DNA of 20,355 bases, taken from the NCBI GenBank assembly GCA_016207765.1, contig JACQOY010000030.1, forward strand, positions 1 through 20,355, in the 5' to 3' direction. Below the pieces are notes generated by a model. The model was not told where the DNA came from. It did not search any database and worked only from the letters and a program-made list of their open reading frames with translations. This DNA is from Deltaproteobacteria bacterium. GTDB lineage: Bacteria; UBA10199; SBBF01. Position 1 is the stretch's first letter; each line of letters starts with the position of its first letter. The translations under genes and the position numbers were made by a program. Shown here piece by piece: positions 7,292 to 16,679 of the stretch.

Positions 7292-8649
7292 TGGATCTCC
7301 TTTCCGGCCATCCCGGACAACTTACCGGTTTTTTTCTTTAATTCAAAAACGGCGACATTGTAGTTATAAATGGATTCGTACTGCCGCCCCTGAAAAACGA
7401 GATATGACTGCAGGGCGTCAAGATAATCTTTCCGCTCGCCCAAACCGATATCCAGATTGCTTTTGGTCAAAAACACCATCTGTCGCGCAACCTTTTTTTC
7501 TTCCTCCGCCTTGTTCATCAGACTATGGGCCTCCTTTATTTTAAGATAGGCCTCCTTAAGATCGATCTCCAAGCCGTGCACCGCGGCCCTCTTTTGATAA
7601 ATCGTCTTCAAAAGATCCGCCTTCGCCTGCTTGATTTTGGCGTTGGTCTTGACATAGTCGAATTCCCCTTTAAGTTGCAAGCCAACGCCTGCCTTGGTGA
7701 AATTAAAAGGATTGGTAAAAGTCGACTCATCCTCATCCCCTGTCACCCCCGGCGCTCTTCCAATATCGAAAAAACCGCCCACTCCGAGATTCGGCGCCCG
7801 ATCAAGCTTGGCCAGCTTCACCTGTTTTTCCTTCGCCTGAATCCCCTTGTCCAGCAACTGGTATTCGGGCCTCCGATCACGCGAATCATCAAGATAGGCC
7901 TCAAACGGCGAAAGATTGAACGAGACCGGGGTCAGCCCCCCCCCTTTGATATCCAGATCAACATCCATTTCCAAACCGCTCTGGATCTTGAGCGCCATCA
8001 GCCCCAACTCAATCTTTTTTTGCCCCTCTTCCACCTTTCTCTGCACCTCAAAAAGCGCCACCTTCATCTTAAGAATACCCAATTGATCGATAGCCCTTTC
8101 TTTTTGCAGTTCCTCTATTTTTCCTTCAATGGCATTCTGGGCCTCCTCGGCAAGATCGAGCAGTTCCCGCCCCAGAAGGATTCCCTGATACACCTGATAG
8201 ATCTTGAAAATAACATCATCGGTTGTTTTTTGCTTTTGAAACCATGAGGCGTCGATTCCCAGTTGCGCCAGATTCTGCGCGGTGCTGATTTTTCCGAATG
8301 TGGTCAGGGCCGATCCGACCTCCAGTTTGAAACTGTTGAAAACCGAAATATCGCCGCCGAAAAAACTCGAAGCGGCATTGTCGACATCCTTGGGGACGGG
8401 GGCAATCCGGTGTTCGTACTTCACAACGGGAATTCCCCTCGGATGGGCCTCTTTCATTTTGTTGTTTGACAATTCGATATCGTAATCAGCCGCCCGGATC
8501 TGGTCGTTGTTTTTGAGCGCCAGCCGGACGCACTCATCGAAACTGAGACGATAACGGCCGGTTGCCGTGGCCGACAGTGGCAGAATCGCCAACAAGCAAA
8601 AAATTGTGGTCGCGACAAATTGGCCGCCGATATTTGAACTTTGTCTCAA
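7288..8649 (-). CDS. TolC-family outer-membrane efflux protein
   Basis: This encodes 453 residues of the outer-membrane efflux protein type, which form a trimeric beta-barrel plus a long periplasmic alpha-helical tunnel. A signal peptide ([19 protein letters not shown], cut near residue 29) is followed by [17 protein letters not shown], the typical first helix of the family. Two long helical, heptad-rich halves follow, for example around the QLGIDASW and [13 protein letters not shown] segments. The start is a TTG at 8649-8647 whose last two bases overlap the argG TGA stop (TTGA). No ATG or GTG lies in frame before the signal, and GGGG lies about seven bases upstream. The stop overlaps the MlaC-like start. 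No inner-membrane pump or adaptor gene is adjacent, so its partner is unknown. Confidence 0.85.
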   Translation of the reverse strand: MRQSSNIGGQFVATTIFCLLAILPLSATATGRYRLSFDECVRLALKNNDQIRAADYDIELSNNKMKEAHPRGIPVVKYEHRIAPVPKDVDNAASSFFGGDISVFNSFKLEVGSALTTFGKISTAQNLAQLGIDASWFQKQKTTDDVIFKIYQVYQGILLGRELLDLAEEAQNAIEGKIEELQKERAIDQLGILKMKVALFEVQRKVEEGQKKIELGLMALKIQSGLEMDVDLDIKGGGLTPVSFNLSPFEAYLDDSRDRRPEYQLLDKGIQAKEKQVKLAKLDRAPNLGVGGFFDIGRAPGVTGDEDESTFTNPFNFTKAGVGLQLKGEFDYVKTNAKIKQAKADLLKTIYQKRAAVHGLEIDLKEAYLKIKEAHSLMNKAEEEKKVARQMVFLTKSNLDIGLGERKDYLDALQSYLVFQGRQYESIYNYNVAVFELKKKTGKLSGMAGKEIQ

Positions 8650-9848
8650 GACAACCCCATTTGCTTTCGAATACGAAGCCTCAAGGCATTCAACTTGATA
8701 AAACCTTCCGCATCGGCCTGACGATAAACAGTCTCTTTTTCAAAAGTCGCCAATTCCGGATTATAAAGCGACTTAGGCGCCTTGCGTCCCACAATCGAGA
8801 CATTCCCCTTGTAGAGTTTCAGCTTCACGGTTCCGGTAACATTTCCCTGCGACTCGTCAATCATGTGCTGAAGCATTTCCCTCTCGGGGGCAAACCAGAA
8901 GCCGTAATAAACAAGTTCGGCGTACCTTGGCACCAGAGAGTCCCTTAAATGAAGCACCTCACGGTCGAGCGTGATCGACTCAACCGCGCGATGTGCGGCA
9001 TGAAGGATCGTGCCGCCGGGAGTTTCGTAGACGCCCCGGCTCTTCATGCCGACAAACCGGTTTTCAACAAGATCCACCCTTCCCACGCCGTTTGCTCCCC
9101 CCAAACGATTGAGCTCGGCCAATAGTTCAACCGGTTTCATTTTCTTTCCATTCAGGGCCACCGGATTTCCTTTTTCATAATCGATTTCCACCATTGTCGG
9201 GCTGGAAGGGGCTTTTTCGGGAGAAACTGAAAGGACAAACATGTCCTCCGGCGGAGCCGCCCAGGGATCTTCAAGGATTCCTCCCTCAAAACTGATGTGA
9301 AACAGGTTCCGATCGGAGCTGTAGGGCTTCTTGGGGGTCACCGGAACCGAAATGCCGTGCTTTTTGGCATAGTCGACAAGCGAGGCGCGGGAGTCGAGTT
9401 TCCATTCGCGCCATGGCGCAATGATCTTGATATCGGGCTTGAGGGCGTAATAGGTGAGCTCGAAGCGAACCTGATCGTTTCCCTTGCCGGTCGCTCCATG
9501 AGAGACCGCCCCCGCCTTCTCCCGTTCGGCAATTTCAATCTGTTTTTTTGCGATCAGGGGCCTGGCAATGGAGGTTCCCAACAGATACGATCCCTCATAA
9601 ACGGCGTTGGCCCTCAGCATGGGAAACACAAAATCGCGGACAAACTCTTCGCGAAGATCCTCGATGAAAATTTTGGAAGCCCCCGTTTCGATCGCCTTCT
9701 TTTTTAAGGGGTCAAGTTCCTCTCCCTGTCCGATGTCCGCCGAAAAGCAGATGACTTCACAGCCGTAATTTTCCAGAAGCCATTTGACGATAACCGAGGT
9801 GTCCAACCCGCCCGAATAAGCCAGCACCACCTTGTTGATTTTTGACAT
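8646..9848 (-). CDS. argG: Argininosuccinate synthase
   Basis: This 400-residue enzyme joins citrulline and aspartate using ATP, the step after ArgF in arginine synthesis. The N-type ATP pyrophosphatase loop [10 protein letters not shown] is at residues 10-19. [13 protein letters not shown] and [15 protein letters not shown] are typical of the family. The frame is open to 9896, but ATG at 9848 fits the family N-terminus and has GGGGAG nine bases upstream, inside the end of argF. Its ATG overlaps the argF TAA by one base (TAATG), and its TGA overlaps the TTG start of the tolC-family gene. argH, the next step, is not in the window. Confidence 0.97.
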   Translation of the reverse strand: MSKINKVVLAYSGGLDTSVIVKWLLENYGCEVICFSADIGQGEELDPLKKKAIETGASKIFIEDLREEFVRDFVFPMLRANAVYEGSYLLGTSIARPLIAKKQIEIAEREKAGAVSHGATGKGNDQVRFELTYYALKPDIKIIAPWREWKLDSRASLVDYAKKHGISVPVTPKKPYSSDRNLFHISFEGGILEDPWAAPPEDMFVLSVSPEKAPSSPTMVEIDYEKGNPVALNGKKMKPVELLAELNRLGGANGVGRVDLVENRFVGMKSRGVYETPGGTILHAAHRAVESITLDREVLHLRDSLVPRYAELVYYGFWFAPEREMLQHMIDESQGNVTGTVKLKLYKGNVSIVGRKAPKSLYNPELATFEKETVYRQADAEGFIKLNALRLRIRKQMGLS

Positions 9849-10765
9849 TATCGTTTTCTCCCCATTAATTTTTCCAGAATAGCCATCTGCATCCATACCC
9901 GGTTTTCAGCCTGATCGAAAACAGCCGATTGCGGCCCATCCATGACCTCGTCGGTGATTTCCTCCCCCCGGTGAGCCGGGAGACAATGCAGGACAATCGC
10001 CTTGCGATCGGCCTGGGCCATCAACGATCGATTCACCTGATAAGGTTCAAAGAGCCGCCGCTTTTCATCCGAGACCTCCTGCCCCATCGAAAACCAGGTG
10101 TCGGTATTGACGACACCGCTCCCCTCAACCGCCTCGGCCGGATCCTCGGTGAGATGGATATTCTTAAAACCATCCGCCGCCGTTAGCAGGTTGGCATCGG
10201 GCCAATAGCCCTTTGGACAGGCCAGACTTAAAGGGAAACCCAAAAGCATTGCCGCATGAATCCAGCTGTTTGCCATGTTGTTTCCGTCGCCGACATAGGA
10301 AATCCGGCATTTTTTCAGGTTTGCCGCCCGGCGGCTCCCCTTCAACTCCACAATCGTCATGAGGTCGGTGAGAATTTGGACCGGGTGATGGAGATCGGTC
10401 AGGCCGTTGATCACCGGGATCGAGGCATTGGAGGCCATCTCCTCCAACCGTGCCTGTGCGTAAGTCCTCATCACGATCCCGTCCAAGTAACGGGACAGAA
10501 CCTGTGCGGTATCGGCAATGGTCTCACCCCGCGCGATCTGGGTGGCCCCGCAATCGAGATAAATCGCCTGACCGCCCAGCCGCATCATGGCGACTTCGAA
10601 AGAAACCCTCGTCCGCGTGGAGGCCTTTTCGAAAATAAGTCCGAGGACCTTTCCCTTAAGAAGGGAGCCAAACTTTTTCCCTTTCTTAAAAGATAAGGCG
10701 CGACAAATGAGGGTTTCAATTTCCCCGACGCTTAAGTCCTTCAATGTAAGGATGTCTTTTTTCAT
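9848..10765 (-). CDS. argF: Ornithine carbamoyltransferase
   Basis: This 305-residue cytoplasmic enzyme transfers the carbamoyl group from carbamoyl phosphate to ornithine, making citrulline. Key motifs are complete: STRTR at 49-53 for carbamoyl phosphate, HPVQ at 127-130, DTWFSMG (222-228) for ornithine binding, and HCLPAHRG at 260-267. The SMG loop and HCLPAHRG favour an ornithine rather than an aspartate transcarbamylase. Its ATG overlaps the argD TGA by 4 nt (ATGA), and its TAA overlaps the argG ATG. An AGGA core lies just before the ATG. It sits fourth from last in the ten-gene run, between argD and argG in pathway order. Confidence 0.97.
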   Translation of the reverse strand: MKKDILTLKDLSVGEIETLICRALSFKKGKKFGSLLKGKVLGLIFEKASTRTRVSFEVAMMRLGGQAIYLDCGATQIARGETIADTAQVLSRYLDGIVMRTYAQARLEEMASNASIPVINGLTDLHHPVQILTDLMTIVELKGSRRAANLKKCRISYVGDGNNMANSWIHAAMLLGFPLSLACPKGYWPDANLLTAADGFKNIHLTEDPAEAVEGSGVVNTDTWFSMGQEVSDEKRRLFEPYQVNRSLMAQADRKAIVLHCLPAHRGEEITDEVMDGPQSAVFDQAENRVWMQMAILEKLMGRKR

Positions 10766-11991
10766 ATTCCTGCCAACACACGATCCAGAATTTTAACCGC
10801 CCGATCGACATGTCCTTTATTGATAATCAGCGGCGGCACAAACCGCAAAATTTTTCCCTGAATGGCATTTATCAACAAACCTTCCTGAAGACACTCCTTC
10901 ACCACTTGAACTCCCGTCTCCCGGTTCAATTCGCAACCAATCATCAACCCCAAACCCCTCACCTCTGCAATGATAGAATGCTTTTTTTGCAGTTTCTTCA
11001 ATTGGGCGATGAAATAGGCCCCCGTTTCCGCAACTTTTTTCAAAAACGACTCCCGCGCCACGATCGACAAAGTTTCCAGCGCCACCCGGCAGGCCAGAGG
11101 ATTTCCGCCGAAAGTGGAGGCATGCATTCCCGGTTTGACCGAATCGGCAACTTTTTTTGATGCAAGGCAAGCCCCGATTGGAAAACCGGAACCGAGCGCT
11201 TTTGACACCGCCATCAGATCGGGCACCACCCCCGAATGCTGACCGGCGAACAATTTTCCGGTCCGCCCCACGCCCACTTGCACCTCGTCCAAGACAAGGA
11301 GACAATTCTTCTCGTCACAAATTTTTCTTAAACCCGGCAGATAATCCGCCGGAGGAATGTTCACCCCCCCTTCTCCCTGGATCGGCTCGATCAAAATCGC
11401 GCAGGTATCGGGGCCGACGGCGTTTGAGGCCGCTGTGAGGTCGCCGAAGGGAACCGCTTTGAATCCGGGTACCAGCGGCCCGAACCCATCCCGGTATTTT
11501 TTCTGCATCGTTGCCGACAAACTCCCCAGCGTCCGACCGTGAAACGAATTTTCGGCGACAATGATTTCGTAATGCTCTGCGCCGAAATTTTTGACGCCAT
11601 GATACCGCGCAAACTTGATGCAAGCTTCAACGGCCTCGGTACCCGAGTTGCAAAAAAAGGCCTGATGCATTCCGGACAGCGTTACCAGTTTTTCGGCCAA
11701 CTCCGCCTGTTCCTGAATGGTGAAAACGTTTGAACAATGAAGGAGGTGCCCTGCCTGGTCGGCCAACACTTTTTTGATTCGCGGAGGAGCATGCCCCAAA
11801 TTATCAACCGCCAATCCCCCGAAAAAATCGAGATATTTCTTGCCGTCGGCAGACCATACCCAGACCCCTTCCCCATGGACCAGAGTGACGGGAGTCCGCG
11901 CGTAGGTCGGCAAAACATACCGGTCGAGAAGAGCGGTATTTTCGGCGTTGTTCCGATGGATTCTTTGTTTGAATTTATTCCTTCCTGACAA
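10762..11991 (-). CDS. argD: Acetylornithine aminotransferase (TTG start)
   Basis: This class-III PLP-dependent aminotransferase converts N-acetylglutamate semialdehyde to N-acetylornithine. Some family members also act in lysine synthesis. Motifs are NSGTEAVEA (115-123), [20 protein letters not shown] and the PLP lysine Lys264 in AVSKALGSG. The frame is open to 12144, but that extension is antisense-like argB DNA. No ATG or GTG occurs where the family begins. The best start is TTG at 11991-11989, with AAGGGGTGG upstream, giving 409 residues, a normal length. This start overlaps the end of argB by 17 nt. The stop overlaps argF (ATGA). The enzyme identity is secure; the exact start is inferred. 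Confidence 0.93.
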   Translation of the reverse strand: MSGRNKFKQRIHRNNAENTALLDRYVLPTYARTPVTLVHGEGVWVWSADGKKYLDFFGGLAVDNLGHAPPRIKKVLADQAGHLLHCSNVFTIQEQAELAEKLVTLSGMHQAFFCNSGTEAVEACIKFARYHGVKNFGAEHYEIIVAENSFHGRTLGSLSATMQKKYRDGFGPLVPGFKAVPFGDLTAASNAVGPDTCAILIEPIQGEGGVNIPPADYLPGLRKICDEKNCLLVLDEVQVGVGRTGKLFAGQHSGVVPDLMAVSKALGSGFPIGACLASKKVADSVKPGMHASTFGGNPLACRVALETLSIVARESFLKKVAETGAYFIAQLKKLQKKHSIIAEVRGLGLMIGCELNRETGVQVVKECLQEGLLINAIQGKILRFVPPLIINKGHVDRAVKILDRVLAGI

Positions 11992-12859
11992 GCGTTCCCA
12001 CCCCTTTGTCGGTGAATATCTCGAGCAAAAGCGCATGCTGAACCCGGCCGTCGATGATATGAACCGTGCCGACTCCGGCTTGAAGCGCCCGAAGGGCGCA
12101 TTTGAGTTTCGGCACCATGCCGCCATGCGCCACGCCGGAGGCAATCAGATTCTCAATATCCTTTTCCGAAAGATTGGTCAAAAGCCGACCCTGGCCATCG
12201 CTCACCCCCTCAACGTCGGTCATTAAGATCAACTTTTCCGCATTGAGGGCGCCGGCAACCGACTCGGCCACATAGTCGGCGTTGATGTTGAGCGATTCGC
12301 CGTTATCGGCCACACCGACCGGAGCAATCACCGGAATGAAAAGACTATCCTCCAGTTTGGTGAGTACCTCGGGATTGATTTGCTTTACAACGCCGACCTG
12401 CCCCATGTCGATCAATTCGGAGGTGCGCCTTGTTTTTTTGACCTTTTGCGGATCCATTTTGACCGCCTGAATGAGCTGACCGTCTTTGCCCGAAAGGCCG
12501 ATGGCGTGCCCCCCATTGTGGCTGATCCAACCGACAATGTCCTTGTTCACCTTTCCCACCAAAACCATTTCCACCACGTCCATCGTCTGGGAGTCGGTAA
12601 TTCGGACCCCTTCATGAAACCTCGATTTGATCCCCATTTTCTCGAGCACTTCCTCAATTTGGGGCCCCCCGCCATGAACAATCACGGGGTGAAGACCGAT
12701 CAGCTTGAAGAGAATGATGTCTCTTGTAAAACTCTTTTTCAAATCCTCGTCCGCCATGGCATGACCGCCATACTTCACCACAATCCGCTTTCCCCGGAAT
12801 TTTTGGATATACGGGAGCGCCTCCATGAGGATTCTTGCTTTGTTGATTAAGTCTTCCAT
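11975..12859 (-). CDS. argB: Acetylglutamate kinase
   Basis: This 294-residue kinase phosphorylates N-acetylglutamate, often the controlled step of arginine synthesis. The glycine-rich nucleotide and substrate sites are clear: VVKYGGHAM (27-35), VHGGGPQI (61-68), [16 protein letters not shown] and TDVEGV. About 25 residues precede the kinase core, with [17 protein letters not shown] in a position that resembles the N-terminal helix of arginine-inhibited hexameric enzymes. Feedback inhibition by arginine is therefore likely but inferred. The open frame reaches 12910, but ATG at 12859 is chosen because it overlaps the hslU TAA (TAATG) and fits the family. Confidence 0.96.
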   Translation of the reverse strand: MEDLINKARILMEALPYIQKFRGKRIVVKYGGHAMADEDLKKSFTRDIILFKLIGLHPVIVHGGGPQIEEVLEKMGIKSRFHEGVRITDSQTMDVVEMVLVGKVNKDIVGWISHNGGHAIGLSGKDGQLIQAVKMDPQKVKKTRRTSELIDMGQVGVVKQINPEVLTKLEDSLFIPVIAPVGVADNGESLNINADYVAESVAGALNAEKLILMTDVEGVSDGQGRLLTNLSEKDIENLIASGVAHGGMVPKLKCALRALQAGVGTVHIIDGRVQHALLLEIFTDKGVGTLVRKE

Positions 12860-14268
12860 TACAAAATATACCTGCTCAAATCCTGATCCTTCACAATCGG
12901 ATCGAGGCATTTGCGGACGTAATCCCCGTCGATCTTGAACGGTTTCCCCGATTTTTCCGGCGCCATGAACGAAATTTCGTCGAGCACTTTTTCCATAATG
13001 GTGTGCAGACGCCGGGCCCCGATGTTTTCCATCTGTTCGTTGACCTTGGCGGCGTAAGAGGCGATTTCCTCCAGGGCATCATCCGAAATTTTCAGATCGA
13101 TCTTTTCCGTTTTCATCAAAGCGATATACTGTTTTGTCAGCGAATTGGTCGGCTCTTTCAAAATCCGCAAAAAATCGTCCTTGCCGAGCGATTTCAATTC
13201 CACCCGGATGGGAAAACGTCCCTGCAGTTCCGGGATGAGATCCGACGGCTTCGTCCCGTGAAACGCCCCCGCCGCGATAAACAGAATATGATCGGTCCGG
13301 ACCATGCCGTATTTTGTGCTGACATTCGAACCCTCGACAATGGGGAGAATGTCGCGCTGAACTCCTTCCCGCGATACCTCCGGCCCATGCCCCCCCTTCT
13401 CGCGCGAGGCGATCTTGTCGATCTCATCGATAAAAACAATGCCGTTCTGCTCCACCCGGACGATCGCTTTTTTAACCACTTCGTCCATCTCGATCAGTTT
13501 TTGGGCTTCCTCCACTTTGAGCATTTCAAACGCCTCCGGAACCTTGACCCTCTTTCTTTTGCGTCCCCGCGGCATGAACTGTGAGAACATGTCTTTCAAG
13601 TTCCTGCTGATATCATCGAGGCTTCCCCCAGCCGAGATCACCTCGACCATCGGCATCCCTCCCCGGGAGCCGCCAAGATCGAACTCCACAAAACGGTTGT
13701 CCAGCTTTCCATCCCTGAGCATCTTTCGCATTTTTTCGCGCGTCTCGCCCGCTTCGGCATCGGCGCCCCCATTCGTCGGTTCTTCGATCATTGCGATTCC
13801 GGGCGCCTGCGGCATTGCCGGGGGACGAACCGTTTTTGGCTTTCGGGGAATCAGGAGATCCAAAAGCCGCTCTTCGGCAGAATCAAACGCCTTCACCTGG
13901 ACTTTCGATTCCTCCTCCGTTTTCACCATGTTGACCGCAATGTCGGTTAGCTCCCGGATCATCGATTCAACGTCCTTCCCCACGTAACCAACCTCGGTGA
14001 ATTTGGAGGCTTCAACCTTGATAAAGGGGGCTTCAGCCAGCTTTGAGAGACGCCGCGCGATTTCGGTTTTCCCCACTCCGGTGGGGCCGATCATGATGAT
14101 GTTCTTCGGGGCGATTTCGTCCCGAAGATCATCCGGAACCTGCAACCTCCGCCATCGATTCCTCATGGCAATGGCCACCGCCCGTTTGGCCTCCCCCTGA
14201 CCGATGATGTAGCGGTCCAGCTCGGAGACGATTTCGCGCGGGGTAAAGTTCTTGATTCCTTCACTCAT
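12859..14268 (-). CDS. hslU: ATP-dependent protease ATPase subunit HslU (ClpY)
   Basis: This is the 469-residue AAA+ unfoldase of the HslUV protease. It forms a hexamer that feeds unfolded substrates to HslV in the cytoplasm. Visible elements are Walker A GPTGVGKT (61-68), the pore loop GYVG (94-97), an intermediate I-domain of about residues 105-245, Walker [10 protein letters not shown] (277-285), sensor-2 GARR (417-420) and the C-terminal tail DLSRYIL that docks into HslV. The ATG follows directly after the hslV TAA with no gap, and AGGAG lies inside the end of hslV. Its stop overlaps the argB start by one base. Confidence 0.97.
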   Translation of the reverse strand: MSEGIKNFTPREIVSELDRYIIGQGEAKRAVAIAMRNRWRRLQVPDDLRDEIAPKNIIMIGPTGVGKTEIARRLSKLAEAPFIKVEASKFTEVGYVGKDVESMIRELTDIAVNMVKTEEESKVQVKAFDSAEERLLDLLIPRKPKTVRPPAMPQAPGIAMIEEPTNGGADAEAGETREKMRKMLRDGKLDNRFVEFDLGGSRGGMPMVEVISAGGSLDDISRNLKDMFSQFMPRGRKRKRVKVPEAFEMLKVEEAQKLIEMDEVVKKAIVRVEQNGIVFIDEIDKIASREKGGHGPEVSREGVQRDILPIVEGSNVSTKYGMVRTDHILFIAAGAFHGTKPSDLIPELQGRFPIRVELKSLGKDDFLRILKEPTNSLTKQYIALMKTEKIDLKISDDALEEIASYAAKVNEQMENIGARRLHTIMEKVLDEISFMAPEKSGKPFKIDGDYVRKCLDPIVKDQDLSRYIL

Positions 14269-14799
14269 TTAAACCAGCTCCTGCATCGTGATGTTGTCGT
14301 TTGTATAAACACAAATTTCCGAAGCGATTTTCATCGCCTGCTGAACGATTTCCTTCGCGGAAAGTTTTGTGTTACGCGCCAGCGCCCGCGCCGCGGCCAG
14401 CGCATAAGCCCCACCGGAGCCGATGGCGGCAATACCGTCGTCCGGTTCGATAACATCGCCGTTACCGGACAAGGTAAACAGATGCTCCTTGTCGGCCACG
14501 ACAAGCAAGGCCTCGAGGCGGCGCAAAATACGATCGGTCCGCCAGTCTTTGGCCAGTTCCACCGCCGCCCGCGTAATGTTGCCGGAACATTCCGAGAGCT
14601 TTGTCTCGAACTTCTCAAACAGGGTAAAGGCATCGGCCGCCGAACCGGCAAAACCGGCGACAATCTTTCCCTCCTGCATTGTGCGCACCTTGGTTGCCCG
14701 CGCTTTAAGAATGGTCTGGCCGACGCTTACCTGCCCGTCCCCCGCGATGGCCACCTTGCCATCCTTGTTGACTGCGATAATCGTTGTTGAATGAATCAT
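14269..14799 (-). CDS. hslV: ATP-dependent protease proteolytic subunit HslV (ClpQ)
   Basis: This is the threonine-protease subunit of HslUV, a two-ring dodecamer related to proteasome beta subunits. From ATG at 14799 the protein is 176 residues, a usual size. It begins [10 protein letters not shown], so Thr5 should become the catalytic N-terminal threonine after removal of a four-residue leader. Many homologues are MTTI... and lose only Met. AGDGQVS (19-25) and [14 protein letters not shown] are family motifs. The frame is open to 14826, but that would translate part of the palindromic repeat, so the internal ATG is preferred. There is no clear Shine-Dalgarno site. hslU follows without a gap. 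Confidence 0.96.
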   Translation of the reverse strand: MIHSTTIIAVNKDGKVAIAGDGQVSVGQTILKARATKVRTMQEGKIVAGFAGSAADAFTLFEKFETKLSECSGNITRAAVELAKDWRTDRILRRLEALLVVADKEHLFTLSGNGDVIEPDDGIAAIGSGGAYALAAARALARNTKLSAKEIVQQAMKIASEICVYTNDNITMQELV

Positions 14800-14812
14800 A
14801 ATTTTTTCGTAC

Positions 14813-14856
14813 GGGCGCACGGCCACGAAGTGGTCCCTCGTTGGGGCCGTGCGCCC
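14813..14856. repeat. Palindromic repeat between xerC and hslV
   Basis: GGGCGCACGGCC (14813-14824) pairs exactly with GGCCGTGCGCCC (14845-14856), and a smaller CCAC-GAA-GTGG hairpin lies inside. The right arm touches the TAG stop of xerC. Neither side is followed by a T-run in the sense direction, so it is not a standard terminator. It looks like a dispersed REP/MITE-type palindrome inserted in an otherwise gapless operon. Confidence 0.75.
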
Positions 14857-15762
14857 CTACGCCTTAGGGTGGGCTTTATCATACACTTTCATCAATTGGT
14901 CAAGATTCACATGCGTATATTTCTGCGTCGTCGACAGGCTGGCATGCCCCAGCAATTCCTGAATCGAACGGAGATCGGCGCCGGCGTTCAATAGGTGCGT
15001 CGCAAAGGTGTGACGCAGAACATGCGGTGAAACCGCCTTGTCGATCCCGCATTTGCGGTTGGCCTGGTCGACCATCCGCTGGACACTCCGCACGGTGAGT
15101 CTTATTCCCCGCCGGTTTAAAAAGAGGGCATTTGTCGGTTTATCGGCCTTGATCACCGACGTACGCAATTCGAGATAATGCTGAATTCTCTCCACCGCCT
15201 TTTTTCCCACCGGAACAATCCTCTCCTTTTCCCCTTTGCCCAGAACCCGGACCAGACGATTTTCAAGGTCGATCTGGTCCAGATCGACCCCCACCAGTTC
15301 GGAAACACGCAGGCCGCAGGAATAAAGAAGCTCCAAAATCGCCTTGTCGCGCCGTCCGGCGAAGTCGTCCTCGGAGGGAAGATCGAGCATGGCGATAACC
15401 TCGTCCACATTCAAAAAGCGCGGCAGGCGTTTGGGAATTTTCGGTGAATGGATCGCCTTGGCCGGGTTTTGGTTGATTTTCCCGTTTTTAAGCCAGTACT
15501 GAAAAAAACTCCGGAGCGAGGAAAGTTTGCGGGCCACGCTGGCGGGAGAGTTTTTCTGGAAAAGGATCGACAGATAACTCCGGATGACCAGCGGATTAAC
15601 CCGACCGATGGCAATTCCCCCCTCTTCGATCATGTCGGGCTGATAATTTTTAAGGTAGGTGTGAAATTCCGCCAGATCGTGGACATAGTTTTTCACTGTA
15701 TGCCGGGAGGCATTTTTTTCGTGCACCAAAGCGGTCTCAAAGGCGGTAATGAGAGGGTCCAT
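14857..15762 (-). CDS. xerC: Tyrosine recombinase XerC
   Basis: This 301-residue tyrosine recombinase probably resolves chromosome dimers at dif together with a XerD-like partner. An N-terminal SAM-like DNA-binding domain (about 1-95) precedes the catalytic domain. The active-site set is complete: Arg152 in CGLRVSEL, Lys176 in LGKGEKER, His247 and Arg250 in HVLRHTFATH, His273 in LGHASL and nucleophile Tyr282 in KYTHV. A XerC assignment is favoured over phage integrase by normal Xer length and by its place just upstream of hslVU, an arrangement also known as codV-clpQ-clpY in Bacillus. It is the first gene of the ten-gene leftward run. Confidence 0.9.
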   Translation of the reverse strand: MDPLITAFETALVHEKNASRHTVKNYVHDLAEFHTYLKNYQPDMIEEGGIAIGRVNPLVIRSYLSILFQKNSPASVARKLSSLRSFFQYWLKNGKINQNPAKAIHSPKIPKRLPRFLNVDEVIAMLDLPSEDDFAGRRDKAILELLYSCGLRVSELVGVDLDQIDLENRLVRVLGKGEKERIVPVGKKAVERIQHYLELRTSVIKADKPTNALFLNRRGIRLTVRSVQRMVDQANRKCGIDKAVSPHVLRHTFATHLLNAGADLRSIQELLGHASLSTTQKYTHVNLDQLMKVYDKAHPKA

Positions 15763-15806
15763 AAAATTCGGGCCTGCTTTGCTTAACTTATTGGAAAAAT
15801 TAACTA

Positions 15807-15835
15807 TTTATCGTCCAAACAGCGGGATAAATCAA
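15807..15835 (-). promoter_or_regulatory. Candidate promoter of the xerC-hslVU-arg operon
   Basis: Minus-strand TTGATT (15835-15830), a 17-nt spacer and GATAAA (15812-15807) give four of six matches in each box. It lies in the 93-nt gap between the antitoxin-like gene and xerC, the last sizeable gap before ten nearly gapless genes. The match is modest. Confidence 0.35.
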
Positions 15836-15855
15836 TGGGAAAATGACGTATAATG

Positions 15856-16125
15856 TTAATGGCGGGCGTCTTTTCTGAGGGAGGCGATTTTTTGATCAAG
15901 TGTCGGCAGTTTTTTTTGCCGGTGGGCCTTTTTTGCCCCTAAAAATGCTCGTTCGAGGTTAAAATGTTTGACCAGGATAAAATCTTCCAGAGATTCCTCA
16001 TCGACAGACACCAGAAGCGCCAACGGGCTTCCATGGCGGGTAATAACGACATCCCTTCCCTGATGGCTCTGTTCGAGTATCTTGGATGTCTGATTTTTCA
16101 ACTGGCGAATGGTTGCAAATTGCAT
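15856..16125 (-). CDS. Phd/YefM-family antitoxin-like protein (no adjacent toxin)
   Basis: This encodes 89 residues. The first 50 fit the Phd/YefM fold: MQFATIRQLKNQTSKILEQS, then VVITRHGSPLALLVSVDE. These proteins bind DNA as dimers and neutralise a toxin through a C-terminal segment, here about residues 55-89 and rich in Lys, Arg and His. ATG at 16125 is preferred over the longer open frame to 16191 because GGGAG lies seven bases upstream and the longer N-terminus is unlike the family. The partner toxin normally follows the antitoxin, but here xerC follows after 93 nt, and the upstream gene is a secreted protein. It may be an orphan antitoxin or a stand-alone regulator. Confidence 0.75.
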   Translation of the reverse strand: MQFATIRQLKNQTSKILEQSHQGRDVVITRHGSPLALLVSVDEESLEDFILVKHFNLERAFLGAKKAHRQKKLPTLDQKIASLRKDARH

Positions 16126-16191
16126 GATCGTCTCCCGGGATAAAAGGATGACAGGCTGTTTTGTGGCTTTGTGGCTTGTTGCGGCCCACAA

Positions 16192-16653
16192 TCAATAATA
16201 ATAAACTTTAATTCCGCGAAGCTGAGTCCCGTTGTACAGAACTATTTTCACATAATAGGCATAACTCGATGATGTTTTACTCCCATAACTCAAAGTCAGA
16301 TACTGGATTGAAGAAGAGGTTGACGTATCTGAAGCAGAATCCAGCGCCGAATAACTCGAGGAAGAAAGGGTGGATCTCTCAAGAGTGGCCGACATAGATT
16401 GAGAACCGCTGTTATCGTAATAATAAACGTTAACACTACTGAGCGTCTTTCCTGCCTCAATTGGAATGGCAAAATACAGGAGACAACCGCTTCCCCCATC
16501 ACTAATTGTCCCCCCACTATAGGGAACACAATGATCCCAGGTATATTGTGATGCACCTGCAGCGGCTGGAATGGTCAAATAACTCGCATGGGCATAACTT
16601 CCAAAGGCAATTGTGGTAAACAGGCACAGTAAAAACATGAATGCATTTTTCAT
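16192..16653 (-). CDS. Small secreted Ser/Tyr-rich protein of unknown function
   Basis: This encodes 153 residues with a clear signal peptide, MKNAFMFLLCLFTTIAFGSYAHA, probably cut after residue 23. The mature part is rich in Ser, Tyr, Thr and Gly and predicted to be mostly beta strand, with Cys42 and Cys57 that could form a disulfide. Short strands such as SSVNVYYYD, YYVKIVLYNG and the final LRGIKVYYY suggest a beta-sandwich. I recognise no family. AAGGAGA six bases before the ATG is a strong ribosome site, so expression is likely. It lies 26 nt after the acidic secreted protein gene and probably shares its transcript. Confidence 0.7.
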   Translation of the reverse strand: MKNAFMFLLCLFTTIAFGSYAHASYLTIPAAAGASQYTWDHCVPYSGGTISDGGSGCLLYFAIPIEAGKTLSSVNVYYYDNSGSQSMSATLERSTLSSSSYSALDSASDTSTSSSIQYLTLSYGSKTSSSYAYYVKIVLYNGTQLRGIKVYYY

Positions 16654-16679
16654 CGGTATCTCCTTGTTTTTGTAGGTTG

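Noticed and set aside
11992..12144. Longer argD reading from 12144
   Set aside because: The extra 51 residues overlap argB in another frame and resemble no aminotransferase N-terminus.
14800..14826. Longer hslV reading from 14826
   Set aside because: It would translate the palindromic repeat and place the catalytic threonine further from the N-terminus than is plausible.
14813..14856. Intrinsic terminator between xerC and hslV
   Set aside because: The stem is strong, but no T-run follows it in the transcribed direction.
15763..16191. Complete toxin-antitoxin module
   Set aside because: Only the antitoxin-like gene is present; no toxin-sized ORF with family features lies on either side.
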